Below, piece by piece: positions 1-7,648 of a stretch of DNA of 16,056 nucleotides (the first letter of the stretch is position 1; each line of letters begins with the position of its first letter). The stretch covers positions 47,136 to 63,191 of the forward strand of contig DDIC01000027.1 of the NCBI GenBank assembly GCA_002338335.1. Direction: 5' to 3'. Below the pieces are notes generated by a model. The model worked only from the letters and a program-made list of their open reading frames with translations, searched no databases and was not told the DNA's origin. Both the position numbers and the translations under genes were made by a program. This DNA is from Bacteroidetes bacterium UBA1860. GTDB taxonomy: Bacteria > Bacteroidota > Rhodothermia > Balneolales > Balneolaceae.

Positions 1-837
1 TAATGCCGCCACAAATGGAGGAAGCGCCTGTGAAGCTCTAAAGACATCTGCTGAGAAATACTTGAGCTCTGAATGGGATTCGCAAAATTGTCTTGCTGAG
101 TCAAAGGCATAAGAAGATTGTGGATCGACCTCATTGGATGCCATCATCATAGACCATGTCCCTGTTGGATAAAGCGGTATAGAACACAAATAAGGTGAAA
201 CGTTTCCTACATGGCTCGATAACGCATGATAGAGAGTTTTCATATTGGGATGAAACGTCTTTACCCATGGCGATTCAGATTGAGAGACGACGATACCCCC
301 AGGTTTTAACGCCTTTGCACAAGCTTGAACAAAATCATCCCCAAACAAACCTTCTGCAGGCCCTATAGGATCGGATCCATCAATCAAAATCACATCATAC
401 TTTGCTGATTGTCGCTCAACAAATTTGATTCCATCCTCAATGAATAAACTTGTTCGTGGATCATCAAAGACGCCAAGACCTGGAAAACATGCTTTGGAGG
501 CTTCAATCACCACTTCATCGATTTCAACCCAATCGATGGACTCCACATCCTCATGCTTACAGCACTCCCGAATAGTACCTCCATCGCCTCCACCAATCAC
601 ACAAAGCTGTGAAGGCTTTATATGGGCGCATAACGCTGGATGTGTCAACATCTCATGGTAGACAAACTCATCTTGTTCAGAAAGCATCACCAGGCCATCT
701 AATGTGAGGACATGACCCCAACTATCCGTATGAAGCACTTCAACAAGCTGAAAGGGTGATTGTTTGGAGAAAACAACCTCTTGGACGCCTAATGTTAGAC
801 CCGTACGTCCCTCGTACCATTCATCAAATCGATTCAA
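1..837 (-). CDS. speE: Spermidine synthase (polyamine aminopropyltransferase), 3' end cut by window edge
   Basis: Transfers the aminopropyl group from decarboxylated S-adenosylmethionine to putrescine, giving spermidine in the cytosol. Reading the minus strand by hand gives 279 uninterrupted residues, still open at base 1. The last residues (LPPFVAAL) resemble the usual family C-terminus, so probably only a few are missing. Family marks are YHEMLTHP (60-67), the nucleotide-binding GGGDGG (82-87), the VEID acidic strand (104-107), the catalytic DGSDPIGPA loop (153-161, with Asp153 and Asp156 in the positions of the two catalytic aspartates) and PTGTW (224-228). No in-frame ATG exists near the start. 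I chose TTG at 837 because AAGGAG (841-846) lies just upstream and the protein then begins at the usual distance from the first conserved block. A GTG at 873 is the alternative. The start overlaps the end of speD by 14 bp, so the two are probably translationally coupled and supply each other's substrate. Function is secure; the exact start is less so. Confidence 0.93.
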   Translation of the reverse strand, partial: MNRFDEWYEGRTGLTLGVQEVVFSKQSPFQLVEVLHTDSWGHVLTLDGLVMLSEQDEFVYHEMLTHPALCAHIKPSQLCVIGGGDGGTIRECCKHEDVESIDWVEIDEVVIEASKACFPGLGVFDDPRTSLFIEDGIKFVERQSAKYDVILIDGSDPIGPAEGLFGDDFVQACAKALKPGGIVVSQSESPWVKTFHPNMKTLYHALSSHVGNVSPYLCSIPLYPTGTWSMMMASNEVDPQSSYAFDSARQFCESHSELKYFSADVFRASQALPPFVAAL

Positions 838-1231
838 TGGCTCCTTGGAGTGGTTTGTGATGGATGGATTCACCTTGAGGCATCTTAAATAGACCCCGCT
901 TCATTTCCATGGTAGAGGTTGACTCTGAGCCTAGATCTGAGGCAATTTTATCTTGAATAACCCAAGGATCAATCGACTCCCCACACGTAAAGATGTCGAC
1001 AGCTGCATAGCCATACTCTGGCCAAGTATGAATGGTCACATGAGACTCAGCAATGATAATCACCCCACTAACTCCGTAGGGATTAAATGCATGAAAATCA
1101 TGGGAAACAATGGTGGCTCCAGAAGCCTTCGTGGCTTCAATAAGTATGGACTCAATACGCGCTGGTTCATTGAGTGTTTCGATATTGCATTGATACAATT
1201 CAAGTAAAATATGGCGTCCAAGGGCCTGCAT
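824..1231 (-). CDS. speD: S-adenosylmethionine decarboxylase proenzyme
   Basis: Decarboxylates S-adenosylmethionine to make the aminopropyl donor for spermidine synthesis. The enzyme is made as a proenzyme that cuts itself and turns a serine into a pyruvoyl cofactor. From the ATG at 1231 it is 135 residues, the normal size of the short bacterial class. The self-cleavage site is Glu62-Ser63 within IAESHVTIHTWPEYG. His68 (processing) and Cys83 in FTCG (proton donor) fall at the same numbers as in the well-studied Thermotoga enzyme, as I remember it. The N-terminus MQALGRHILLELY is typical. The ATG at 1231 has GAGGAA 7 bases upstream, so it is preferred over an in-frame TTG at 1246. It lies 84 bp after holA and overlaps speE by 14 bp. 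The last 20 or so residues are less conserved, partly because they carry the speE translation start. Confidence 0.96.
   Translation of the reverse strand: MQALGRHILLELYQCNIETLNEPARIESILIEATKASGATIVSHDFHAFNPYGVSGVIIIAESHVTIHTWPEYGYAAVDIFTCGESIDPWVIQDKIASDLGSESTSTMEMKRGLFKMPQGESIHHKPLQGAIESI
841..846 (-). promoter_or_regulatory. Shine-Dalgarno site for speE inside speD
   Basis: The minus strand reads AAGGAG, then CCA, then the TTG start of speE. The spacing is short, but this is the only good ribosome binding site near any in-frame start, and it decides the start choice. It lies within the last codons of speD, so ribosomes finishing speD would pass directly over it. Confidence 0.55.
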
Positions 1232-1238
1232 ACGGCGA

Positions 1239-1244
1239 TTCCTC
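1239..1244 (-). promoter_or_regulatory. Shine-Dalgarno site for speD
   Basis: GAGGAA on the minus strand lies 7 bases before the ATG at 1231. It supports that start over the upstream TTG at 1246, which would place the site inside the coding region. Confidence 0.6.
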
Positions 1245-1265
1245 AAAGGGTGTGAATAAACTCAG

Positions 1266-1273
1266 CAAATTTA
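1266..1273 (-). promoter_or_regulatory. Possible -7 box (TAnnTTTG type) before speD
   Basis: The holA-speD gap contains TAAATTTG on the minus strand, a full match to the Bacteroidota -7 consensus TAnnTTTG. It sits 34 bases before the speD ATG, which would place a transcription start just ahead of the Shine-Dalgarno site. I find no convincing -33 TTG at the right distance, so this is weak. Nearer holA the same gap holds an AT-only palindrome (TAAAAAA-GA-TTTTTTA, about 1303-1318), which is not a convincing terminator. Confidence 0.22.
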
Positions 1274-1315
1274 CGCCTTTTTTGCGGATGCGCAGTATGT
1301 CTTAAAAAAGATTTT

Positions 1316-2371
1316 TTATGCAACCGGCTGATGGATCCGTGTGACGACATCTTGTAGCACATCGTGAGGAGCTCCAGCATCAAACCCTTTTAGAGCTCGA
1401 TCGGCATCCAAGAGAGCTTCCATAATACCCGGTATCTCTGCAAGGTGGTAGCCATTCACTTGTCGCTCGAGGACTTTGTAATAATATGGATTCACATTAA
1501 TCTGAGCTTGTATCTCTTGACTCGACAACCCCTTCTGTTTTCCCCGATGAATCACCCAAAACAGCGTAAAGGTATTAGAAAGCATTCCAATCATGCGAAG
1601 AGACTCTCCAATAAGGGTTTCATCGGTTTGCTTCATTCGCCGGATAATTTGATGCGATTTTGTGAGATCCCTCGCGATAATGGCATCCTTTAGCTCAAAC
1701 GATGAGAGTTCTCGCGTTTTGCTTAACAAGGACCGAAGAGCTGTTCGATCAATTGATTGCCCTTGATTTGCATGGGTTACAATTTTTTGTAGTTCAGAGT
1801 CAAGCATTGTGCAATCCACACCTACCCATTCAATAAACTCTTGGCTTGCAACTGGTTCAAGGGTTACGTTATACGTATCGCGAGCAAGTTTTTGCAACCA
1901 GTGGCTTGCTTGAGCAGGCTGGAGCGAATCAAACGTGTAGAGATGTACATTTGGAGCCTTGGCACATTCTTTGGCAAAATTTGTACGCTTGTCAAGTCCT
2001 TTGGTGTCCACAAAGAGCAGAAGAGTGCTTGCTAGAGGTTGTTGTATATAATTTAGCAGTGCTTTTTGTCCTTCTGCGCTGGACATGCCTTTCAAGCTCA
2101 TGGCTTCGCGAACGAGCACAACCCTTCTCTCAGACATCATTGGGAACTGTTTAGCGAGACCTACTATTTGCTCAACAGACGCTTCTGAGCCATATACCTT
2201 ATCCACATTAAAATCTTTAGCCCCCTCTTCAACGGAGGCCAACGCGAGGGATTCTACTTTTTTAATGAAATAAGACTCTTCACCAGAGCAAATGGTGACC
2301 CCTTGGATGGCTTGAAGTCCCTGTTGCTCTATCTGTGACCAGACATCGTATGCATTGGGTTTGCTAGCCAT
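1316..2371 (-). CDS. holA: DNA polymerase III subunit delta (clamp-loader wrench)
   Basis: The delta subunit of the clamp loader, which opens the beta sliding clamp so it can be placed on DNA. At 351 residues it has the usual length. The N-terminal part (residues 20-140) matches the family pattern: the ICSGEESYFIKK opening, then a stretch ending in FPMMSERRVVLVREA, then the LLLFVDTKGLDKRTNFAK strand-helix region. The middle carries DCTMLDSELQKI (about 185-196), the conserved N-x-L-x-x-E-like helix, followed by FELKDAIIARD. The C-terminal third is the helical collar domain. Like other delta subunits it is poorly conserved and has no Walker motifs. The ATG at 2371 is 13 bases after asnS, with no clear Shine-Dalgarno. 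It probably shares a transcript with asnS. Confidence 0.9.
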   Translation of the reverse strand: MASKPNAYDVWSQIEQQGLQAIQGVTICSGEESYFIKKVESLALASVEEGAKDFNVDKVYGSEASVEQIVGLAKQFPMMSERRVVLVREAMSLKGMSSAEGQKALLNYIQQPLASTLLLFVDTKGLDKRTNFAKECAKAPNVHLYTFDSLQPAQASHWLQKLARDTYNVTLEPVASQEFIEWVGVDCTMLDSELQKIVTHANQGQSIDRTALRSLLSKTRELSSFELKDAIIARDLTKSHQIIRRMKQTDETLIGESLRMIGMLSNTFTLFWVIHRGKQKGLSSQEIQAQINVNPYYYKVLERQVNGYHLAEIPGIMEALLDADRALKGFDAGAPHDVLQDVVTRIHQPVA

Positions 2372-2384
2372 ATGGATTCATGTG

Positions 2385-3881
2385 TTAGGGTGTCAATCGT
2401 CCCATCAATCGTGGAAATGGTATCGCTTCACGCAAATGGGACAATCCACATATCCAGGAGACAGTGCGCTCAAGGCCTAGGCCAAACCCTGCATGCGGGA
2501 CCGTGCCATAGCGGCGTAAATCTAAATACCACTGAAACGCCTCCTCATCTAAGTCATGGGCCTTAATACGATCCACTAGCACATCGTACGACTCCTCTCG
2601 TTGACTCCCTCCTACTATTTCTCCATAACCCTCTGGAGCTAAGACATCCAGTGCCAAAGCTAGAGCATCATCTTGTGGATCACGCTTCATGTAAAAGGCC
2701 TTCACAGCAGCCGGATAGCGGTGCACAATCGTTGGACGATCTTGATTCATGGTTAGTAAAGTTTCATCGCTACCCCCAAAATCTCTCCCCCATTCAAAGG
2801 TTGCTGCAGATTCTTTCCAGACTGGGATGTTGCGAATATCCTCTTCTATTTGTGCAATTCGCTCCAATATTTCTTTTCGACGTTGTTCAATCTGAACTTT
2901 CCGCCATTTTTTAGCAGATCCGCTCTCTTGTTTTAATTGATCATCCTCTGATCGAAGTTGCGCTTTTTCATCATGCCTTGACGCAAGCATGGCATCTAAT
3001 TGATGCGCCATTTCTTCGCTTTTTAATGTCTCAACTGCCTCCGTATAGGGCATTCGATGAAACGGAGTAGAAGCTGAAGCTTTTAACGTATCCAACGATC
3101 TTCCCAAGATGGAGAGCTCATGTTCCCTGGTTGCAAGTACTTCTTTAATGACAGATTGTAGCAGCCCTTCCGCTAGAGACATCGTCATATCAATGTCATA
3201 AAACGCCATTTCTGGCTCAATCATCCAGAATTCGGTGAGATGTCGACGGGTCTTACTCTTCTCTGCTCTGAACGTAGGGCCAAATGTATAAATTTTGCCA
3301 TGGGCCATCGCCATAGCCTCTCCATAGAGCTGGCCACTTTGCGTTAGATAGGCCTTGTCATCAAAATACTCAGTTTCAAAAAGGGTGGTTGTACCCTCAG
3401 CAGGATTGCCGGTAAAAATTGGGGCGTCCATATGGATAAACCCTTCTTTGTGAAAGTAGGAGTGAATCGTGTAGATAATGGTATGTCGAATCCTCATAAT
3501 GGCCCATTGGCGTTTTGAGCGCAACCATAAATGTCTATGGTCCATCAAAAACTCCGTGCCATGCTCTTTTGGAGTGATAGGATATCCGTCTGCCACTTGA
3601 AGTATCTCCAGGCTCTGTACCTGTAATTCAACCCCTCCTTCACTTCGTGCATCCGCAACACAAAGACCCGTAAATTCAACGGAAGATTCTTGTTTCAGCT
3701 TGGTCGCCTCGACCCATTGCTGTGGAGATACGTCAGACTCAGCAATGACAGATTGACAAATCCCTGAACCATCACGTAGTTCAATAAATAGCAACCCTTT
3801 GCTCTGTCGAAGACGATATACCCAGCCTTTAAGAGTCACCGTTTGATTAAGTAATGAGGACAGCTGGTCAATCGTGGTCAT
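2385..3881 (-). CDS. asnS: Asparagine--tRNA ligase (class II)
   Basis: Charges tRNA-Asn with asparagine. It is 498 residues from the ATG at 3881. An N-terminal OB-fold anticodon-binding domain (about 1-100, with VTLKGWVYRLRQSK and LFIELRDGSG) is followed by a class II catalytic core. Motif 2 is around GPTFRAEKS and TEFWMIEPE (201-224), and motif 3 is GFGLGLER (465-472). YPAAVKAFYMKRDPQD (389-404) is the pattern that separates AsnRS from AspRS. The unusual part is residues about 288-358, a charged Lys/Glu/Gln/Arg-rich helical stretch between the PYTEAVETL helix and the FEWGRDFGGSDE block. This connection is only about 10 residues in the E. coli enzyme (466 aa in total). An in-frame TTG at 3890 would add three residues, but neither start has a Shine-Dalgarno, so the ATG is preferred. 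The gene begins 12 bases after the M16 stop. Confidence 0.95.
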   Translation of the reverse strand: MTTIDQLSSLLNQTVTLKGWVYRLRQSKGLLFIELRDGSGICQSVIAESDVSPQQWVEATKLKQESSVEFTGLCVADARSEGGVELQVQSLEILQVADGYPITPKEHGTEFLMDHRHLWLRSKRQWAIMRIRHTIIYTIHSYFHKEGFIHMDAPIFTGNPAEGTTTLFETEYFDDKAYLTQSGQLYGEAMAMAHGKIYTFGPTFRAEKSKTRRHLTEFWMIEPEMAFYDIDMTMSLAEGLLQSVIKEVLATREHELSILGRSLDTLKASASTPFHRMPYTEAVETLKSEEMAHQLDAMLASRHDEKAQLRSEDDQLKQESGSAKKWRKVQIEQRRKEILERIAQIEEDIRNIPVWKESAATFEWGRDFGGSDETLLTMNQDRPTIVHRYPAAVKAFYMKRDPQDDALALALDVLAPEGYGEIVGGSQREESYDVLVDRIKAHDLDEEAFQWYLDLRRYGTVPHAGFGLGLERTVSWICGLSHLREAIPFPRLMGRLTP

Positions 3882-3893
3882 AGGAAACAAAAA

Positions 3894-5117
3894 TCAGGAT
3901 TCAGGCAGAAGTAAACACTCTGAAAATACATCCTTTTGGAAAAACCGTTGAGAGAATTCTAATACATCCTCGGGTGTAATCGCATCAATTTCATCCACAA
4001 GTTCATCCAGCGTGATGAAACGATCATGATACATATAACTCTTTGCTAGGCGCATCATTCGGTTGCTCATGCTTTCCTGAGCAAGGAGCATTTTTCCTTT
4101 TAAATTGGTTTTACTTTCTTGAAGTTCGTCCTCTGAAACACTCTCTTGTTTTAGCTGCTCAAATTCTTGGTGTATCAGATCTCGAACATGGTCTACATAC
4201 GATGCGTCTGTTCCTATGTAGACACCAAATACACCCGTGTCGATGTAGGATTGTGCAAAGGCACTTATCGAGTAACAATACCCATGTTTCTCCCGAATAT
4301 TTTGATGGAGTCTAGCACTCATTCCACCGCTAAGGAGTGTATTCACCATGAGTAGCTTGATGCGATCCTCATCATTGAAGGCTAATCCTCTCCTTCCTAA
4401 TATCATGTGCGTCTGCTCAATGACTTTTGTCAGTGATTTTGAGGCAGTGGGGTCCACATTAGGTTTTTGGAGCTCTCGTGAAGCATCAGAATGACTTTTT
4501 GCACTTGAGAAGTAGCGCTCAATAAGGTGCTCTGCATTTTGATGGTCCACATTCCCAGCAATGGATACCAAAATGTTGTGGGGTTGATAACGCTCAGATG
4601 TATACGCACGTAGGTGATCTTGGGTGAATCCTGAAACCGTAGGTTCAAACCCAATAATAGGACGCCCTAGAGGATGCTCAGGAAACATCATAGAGGAGAA
4701 CTCCTCAAAGATGACATCATCTGGCGAGTCCTTATACATCTTCATCTCTTCTAGGACTACCTTTTTTTCCTTTTCTAACTCTTCTTCTGGAAATGTGGAG
4801 TGAAGAATCATATCGGAGAGTACATCCAATGATGATTCTAACTCCGTATCGACACATCGAACTACATAGCACGTATATTCAGTCGATGTGAAGGCGTTTA
4901 GATAGCCACCTTTGGACTCGATATGCTGCGCTATTTCTTTTGCAGATCGAGTTGCGGTTCCCTTAAACAACATATGCTCAAGGAAATGTGTAATGCCAGC
5001 CTGGGCATCAGACTCATCACGGCTTCCTGTTTTAATCCAAACACCGATTGCCACACTTTTCATGTGGTCAATCGATTCAGTCGCTAAGGATAGGTCGTTG
5101 TCTAGCTTTGTAAACAA
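3894..5117 (-). CDS. M16 family zinc metallopeptidase (processing-peptidase-like)
   Basis: A zinc peptidase of the pitrilysin/mitochondrial processing peptidase family; the natural substrate is unknown. It has 407 residues in two similar halves. The inverted zinc motif HxxEH is HFLEH (44-48), with the third ligand supplied by a glutamate of VVLEEM (Glu123 or Glu124). The C-terminal half carries the M16_C domain, and KHGYCYSISAFAQSYIDTGVFGVYIGT is the family's substrate-binding part. No signal peptide is visible, so it is probably cytosolic. It starts with TTG at 5117, supported by a strong GAGGAG 7 bases upstream that lies in the last codons of pnp; the N-terminus then begins where related proteins begin. 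The gene is 4 bases after pnp. An M16 peptidase after pnp is a conserved neighbourhood in several phyla (for example the Bacillus and actinobacterial pnp regions), but why the two are linked is unknown. Confidence 0.92.
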   Translation of the reverse strand: MFTKLDNDLSLATESIDHMKSVAIGVWIKTGSRDESDAQAGITHFLEHMLFKGTATRSAKEIAQHIESKGGYLNAFTSTEYTCYVVRCVDTELESSLDVLSDMILHSTFPEEELEKEKKVVLEEMKMYKDSPDDVIFEEFSSMMFPEHPLGRPIIGFEPTVSGFTQDHLRAYTSERYQPHNILVSIAGNVDHQNAEHLIERYFSSAKSHSDASRELQKPNVDPTASKSLTKVIEQTHMILGRRGLAFNDEDRIKLLMVNTLLSGGMSARLHQNIREKHGYCYSISAFAQSYIDTGVFGVYIGTDASYVDHVRDLIHQEFEQLKQESVSEDELQESKTNLKGKMLLAQESMSNRMMRLAKSYMYHDRFITLDELVDEIDAITPEDVLEFSQRFFQKDVFSECLLLPES

Positions 5118-5121
5118 GGCC

Positions 5122-7257
5122 TTACTCCTCGGAGTCGTTAGCCTTGTCTTTTGGAGGGTCTAATAGAGCCTTTCTAGAGAGTTTTAGCCTTCCGCCGTGC
5201 TCAATTTTAAGCAGTTTGACATCAACTTGATCTCCAACCTTAAAGATATCTTCTACGTTGTCGATGCGCTCATGTGCAATTTCAGAAATATGAAGGAGGC
5301 CTTCTTTACCTGGCACAAGCTCAACAAAGGCACCATACTCTTTTACACCTTTGACGATTCCTTGATAGGTAGCACCTTCGTCAAGGTGTCCTACAATGCC
5401 TTGAATCCGCTTTTTGGCGTCTTCAGCACGATCCAAATTATCAGATGCAATGGTTATCACTCCTTTACCAGCAGCGTTCTCTTCGATCAAGATATCCGTA
5501 CCGGTTTCTTTCTGAAGGGTTTGAATCACTTTACCACCAGGACCAATCACTGCTCCTATTGAATCGCCGTCAATTTCCATTACAATGAACTGAGGCGCAT
5601 ATTGAGAAATAGAGTCGTTGGCTGTAGTGATCGTTTTGGCCATCTCACCTAGAATATGGAGTCTTCCTGTGTGAGCTTGCTTGAGGGCACGCTCGAGTAC
5701 CTCAAATGAGATACCCTGGACTTTCATATCCATCTGTGTGGCTGTGATGCCTTTTTCAGTACCCGCAGTTTTGAAGTCCATGTCTCCCATGAAATCTTCT
5801 TCTCCACGAATATCAGAAAGCACAACCGTGTCATTTTCACCCACGATCATACCCATTGCAATTCCTGCTACAGGAGCTTTTAATGGGACACCTGCATCCA
5901 TCAGGGCCATTGAGCCACCACAAACAGAGGCCATAGAAGAGGAGCCATTCGATTCTAGGATGTCTGAAATTACACGAACTACATAGCCAAACTCTTCAAA
6001 CGATGGCATGACCTTTTTGAGCGAGCGTTCTGCAAGATTACCATGCCCAATTTCACGTCTACCTGGTCCACGCAAAAATCCAGCTTCTCCGGTACTAAAT
6101 GGTGGGAAGTTGTAATGTAACATGAATTTCTTAGGCTCATCGCTGAACAGTGTATCGACGCTTTGCTCATCACGCTTAGTTCCCAACGTTACAGAAACTA
6201 AAGATTGGGTTTCCCCACGTGTAAAGATCGCAGAACCATGCGTTCTAGGGATATACCCAACCTCTGTCCATATGTCACGAATATCCTCTGGCGAACGGCC
6301 ATCGATACGTCGCTTATCAATAAGAATTTGTTGTCTAAGCGTCTCTTTCTCAAAGTTACCAAAGATGCCACGTATGGCTTTTTCCTCGTCAGAATATTGC
6401 TCATCCTCGAGAATGGTAGAGACTACTTCTTCACGAAGTTCACGTAGTTGCCCATTATAATCTTCTTTACCAAGCCCTTGCGATACAATCGCTTGTATTT
6501 TGGCTAGTGCAGCATCTTTAACCTTTTCTACAAGTGTTGCGTCTTTTTCAACCGGCACAAATTCACGCTTCTCTACGCCAAGCTTCTCCCTCAACTCATT
6601 TTGAAATTGGCACAACTTCACGATCGCTTCATGACCTGCTTTGATCGCATCAAGCATTTCGGCTTCTGAGATTTCATCCATCTCCCCTTCAATCATGAGG
6701 ATACTGGTTTCTGTACCCCCTACGACAATATCAAGATCAGATGATTTTAACTCTGTGACAGTTGGATTGATGATAAAAGATCCATCCACTCGTCCAACAC
6801 GCACTTCAGCCATGGGGCCATCAAACGGTATATCAGATAGGTGAGTCGCTAAAGAAGCTCCCACGCCCGCTAATACGTCTGCTTGATTCTCTCCATCAGC
6901 TGAGATCACAGATCCAATCACATGTGTGTCATTCACATAACCCTTTGGGAATAATGGACGCATAACTCGGTCAATGAGACGACATGCTAGGATCTCTCCC
7001 TCAGAAGAACGCCCTTCACGCTTCATGAAGCCTCCTGGAAAACGACCCGCTGCTGAGTAGCTTTCACGATAATCCACAGTCAATGGGAAGAAATCTTGCC
7101 CAGGCTTAGGCTCCTTGTTACTTACAACGGTACACAACGCCATAGTATCGCCCATTCGGATCACGACGGATCCACTGGCTTGTTTGGCTAGACGTTGCGT
7201 TTCTATAGAGAGCTCCTTACCGGGAGCAAATTCGACGGAATAAAATTCTGCTTTCAT
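5122..7257 (-). CDS. pnp: Polyribonucleotide nucleotidyltransferase (PNPase)
   Basis: A phosphate-dependent 3'-to-5' exoribonuclease that degrades mRNA and trims structured RNA, acting as a trimer. At 711 residues it is a full-length copy. Its domains in order are RNase PH-like 1 (about 1-145, with GRFPGGFMKREGR), the helical linker (about 230-310), RNase PH-like 2 (about 320-545), KH (about 556-620, with GPGGK at 572-576) and S1 (about 626-697, with GAFVELVPGKEGLLHISEI). The active-site region GSSSMASVCGG and the metal/phosphate residues Asp488, Asp494 and Lys496 (in EEDFMGDMDFK) are intact. The Arg-rich FLRGPGRREIGHG is present. The C-terminal tail after S1 is short and acidic. The ATG at 7257 has no Shine-Dalgarno. 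The 53-bp gap behind rpsO holds a perfect hairpin (7271-7289) just upstream of the start, in the position where pnp is autoregulated in E. coli. Confidence 0.98.
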   Translation of the reverse strand: MKAEFYSVEFAPGKELSIETQRLAKQASGSVVIRMGDTMALCTVVSNKEPKPGQDFFPLTVDYRESYSAAGRFPGGFMKREGRSSEGEILACRLIDRVMRPLFPKGYVNDTHVIGSVISADGENQADVLAGVGASLATHLSDIPFDGPMAEVRVGRVDGSFIINPTVTELKSSDLDIVVGGTETSILMIEGEMDEISEAEMLDAIKAGHEAIVKLCQFQNELREKLGVEKREFVPVEKDATLVEKVKDAALAKIQAIVSQGLGKEDYNGQLRELREEVVSTILEDEQYSDEEKAIRGIFGNFEKETLRQQILIDKRRIDGRSPEDIRDIWTEVGYIPRTHGSAIFTRGETQSLVSVTLGTKRDEQSVDTLFSDEPKKFMLHYNFPPFSTGEAGFLRGPGRREIGHGNLAERSLKKVMPSFEEFGYVVRVISDILESNGSSSMASVCGGSMALMDAGVPLKAPVAGIAMGMIVGENDTVVLSDIRGEEDFMGDMDFKTAGTEKGITATQMDMKVQGISFEVLERALKQAHTGRLHILGEMAKTITTANDSISQYAPQFIVMEIDGDSIGAVIGPGGKVIQTLQKETGTDILIEENAAGKGVITIASDNLDRAEDAKKRIQGIVGHLDEGATYQGIVKGVKEYGAFVELVPGKEGLLHISEIAHERIDNVEDIFKVGDQVDVKLLKIEHGGRLKLSRKALLDPPKDKANDSEE
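5125..5130 (-). promoter_or_regulatory. Shine-Dalgarno site for the M16 peptidase, inside pnp
   Basis: GAGGAG on the minus strand also encodes the last two residues (Glu-Glu) of PNPase. It stands 7 bases before the TTG start of the next gene. It is one of the strongest ribosome binding sites in the window and decides the TTG start. Confidence 0.65.
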
Positions 7258-7270
7258 AATATTGGACTAG

Positions 7271-7289
7271 ATGCACCCCTATGGTGCAT
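7271..7289 (-). promoter_or_regulatory. Perfect hairpin in the rpsO-pnp gap, possible RNA processing or autoregulatory site
   Basis: ATGCACC and GGTGCAT form a perfect 7-bp stem with a 5-base loop. The hairpin ends 13 bases before the pnp ATG in the transcript. No U-run follows, so it is not an intrinsic terminator. In E. coli a stem-loop in the pnp leader is cut by RNase III and then used by PNPase to repress its own message. An analogous role here is inference from position only. Confidence 0.5.
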
Positions 7290-7310
7290 GTGTTTGATTG
7301 GTTTGTATTC

Positions 7311-7580
7311 TTACTTACGGATATTGAGCTTCTTGATGAGCTCTCTGTAGGCTTCGATGTCCTTTTTCATGAGATAATCAAGCAGACGACGACGTTTACC
7401 GACAAGCATTAAGAGTCCACGACGTGTAGCGTGGTCTTTTGGATGGCTCTTGAGATGATCTGTTAACTCATTAATACGTGTAGTATGAAGAGCGATTTGT
7501 CCCTCAGTAGAGCCTGTGTTGGTGGCCGTTCCACCAAAATCTTTAAAAATCTTTTCTTTTTGTTCCTTTGGTAATGACAT
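7311..7580 (-). CDS. rpsO: 30S ribosomal protein S15
   Basis: A primary 16S rRNA-binding protein of the small subunit platform, also involved in a bridge to the 50S subunit. Its 89 residues are exactly the family length. Recognisable blocks are GSTEGQIALHTTRINELTDHLKSHPKDHATRRGL, covering the three-way-junction binding helices and the conserved His-Lys-Asp-His turn, then GKRRRLLDYLMKKD. The ATG at 7580 has no clear Shine-Dalgarno. The leader to ribF is 68 bp and AT-rich, and may hold a promoter, but I found no convincing box pair. The rpsO-pnp order is the same as in E. coli and many other bacteria. Confidence 0.98.
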   Translation of the reverse strand: MSLPKEQKEKIFKDFGGTATNTGSTEGQIALHTTRINELTDHLKSHPKDHATRRGLLMLVGKRRRLLDYLMKKDIEAYRELIKKLNIRK

Positions 7581-7648
7581 GTGTATGTATAGATAGTAGT
7601 TTTTTTACAGCATAGTAAATTAACGTTTTTATCCCCTTAAACAAAGCT

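Noticed and set aside
1300..1320. AT palindrome after the holA stop as a terminator
   Set aside because: The stem is A-U only, lies at the stop codon and would be too unstable to stop RNA polymerase. The GC hairpin beside it (TGCG/CGCA) has just 4 bp and no U-run on the right side.
3891..3902. 12-base identity between the ends of the M16 gene and prfB (15526-15537), both at a stop codon
   Set aside because: Several 12-base matches are expected by chance in 16 kb, and no longer similarity or symmetry accompanies this one.
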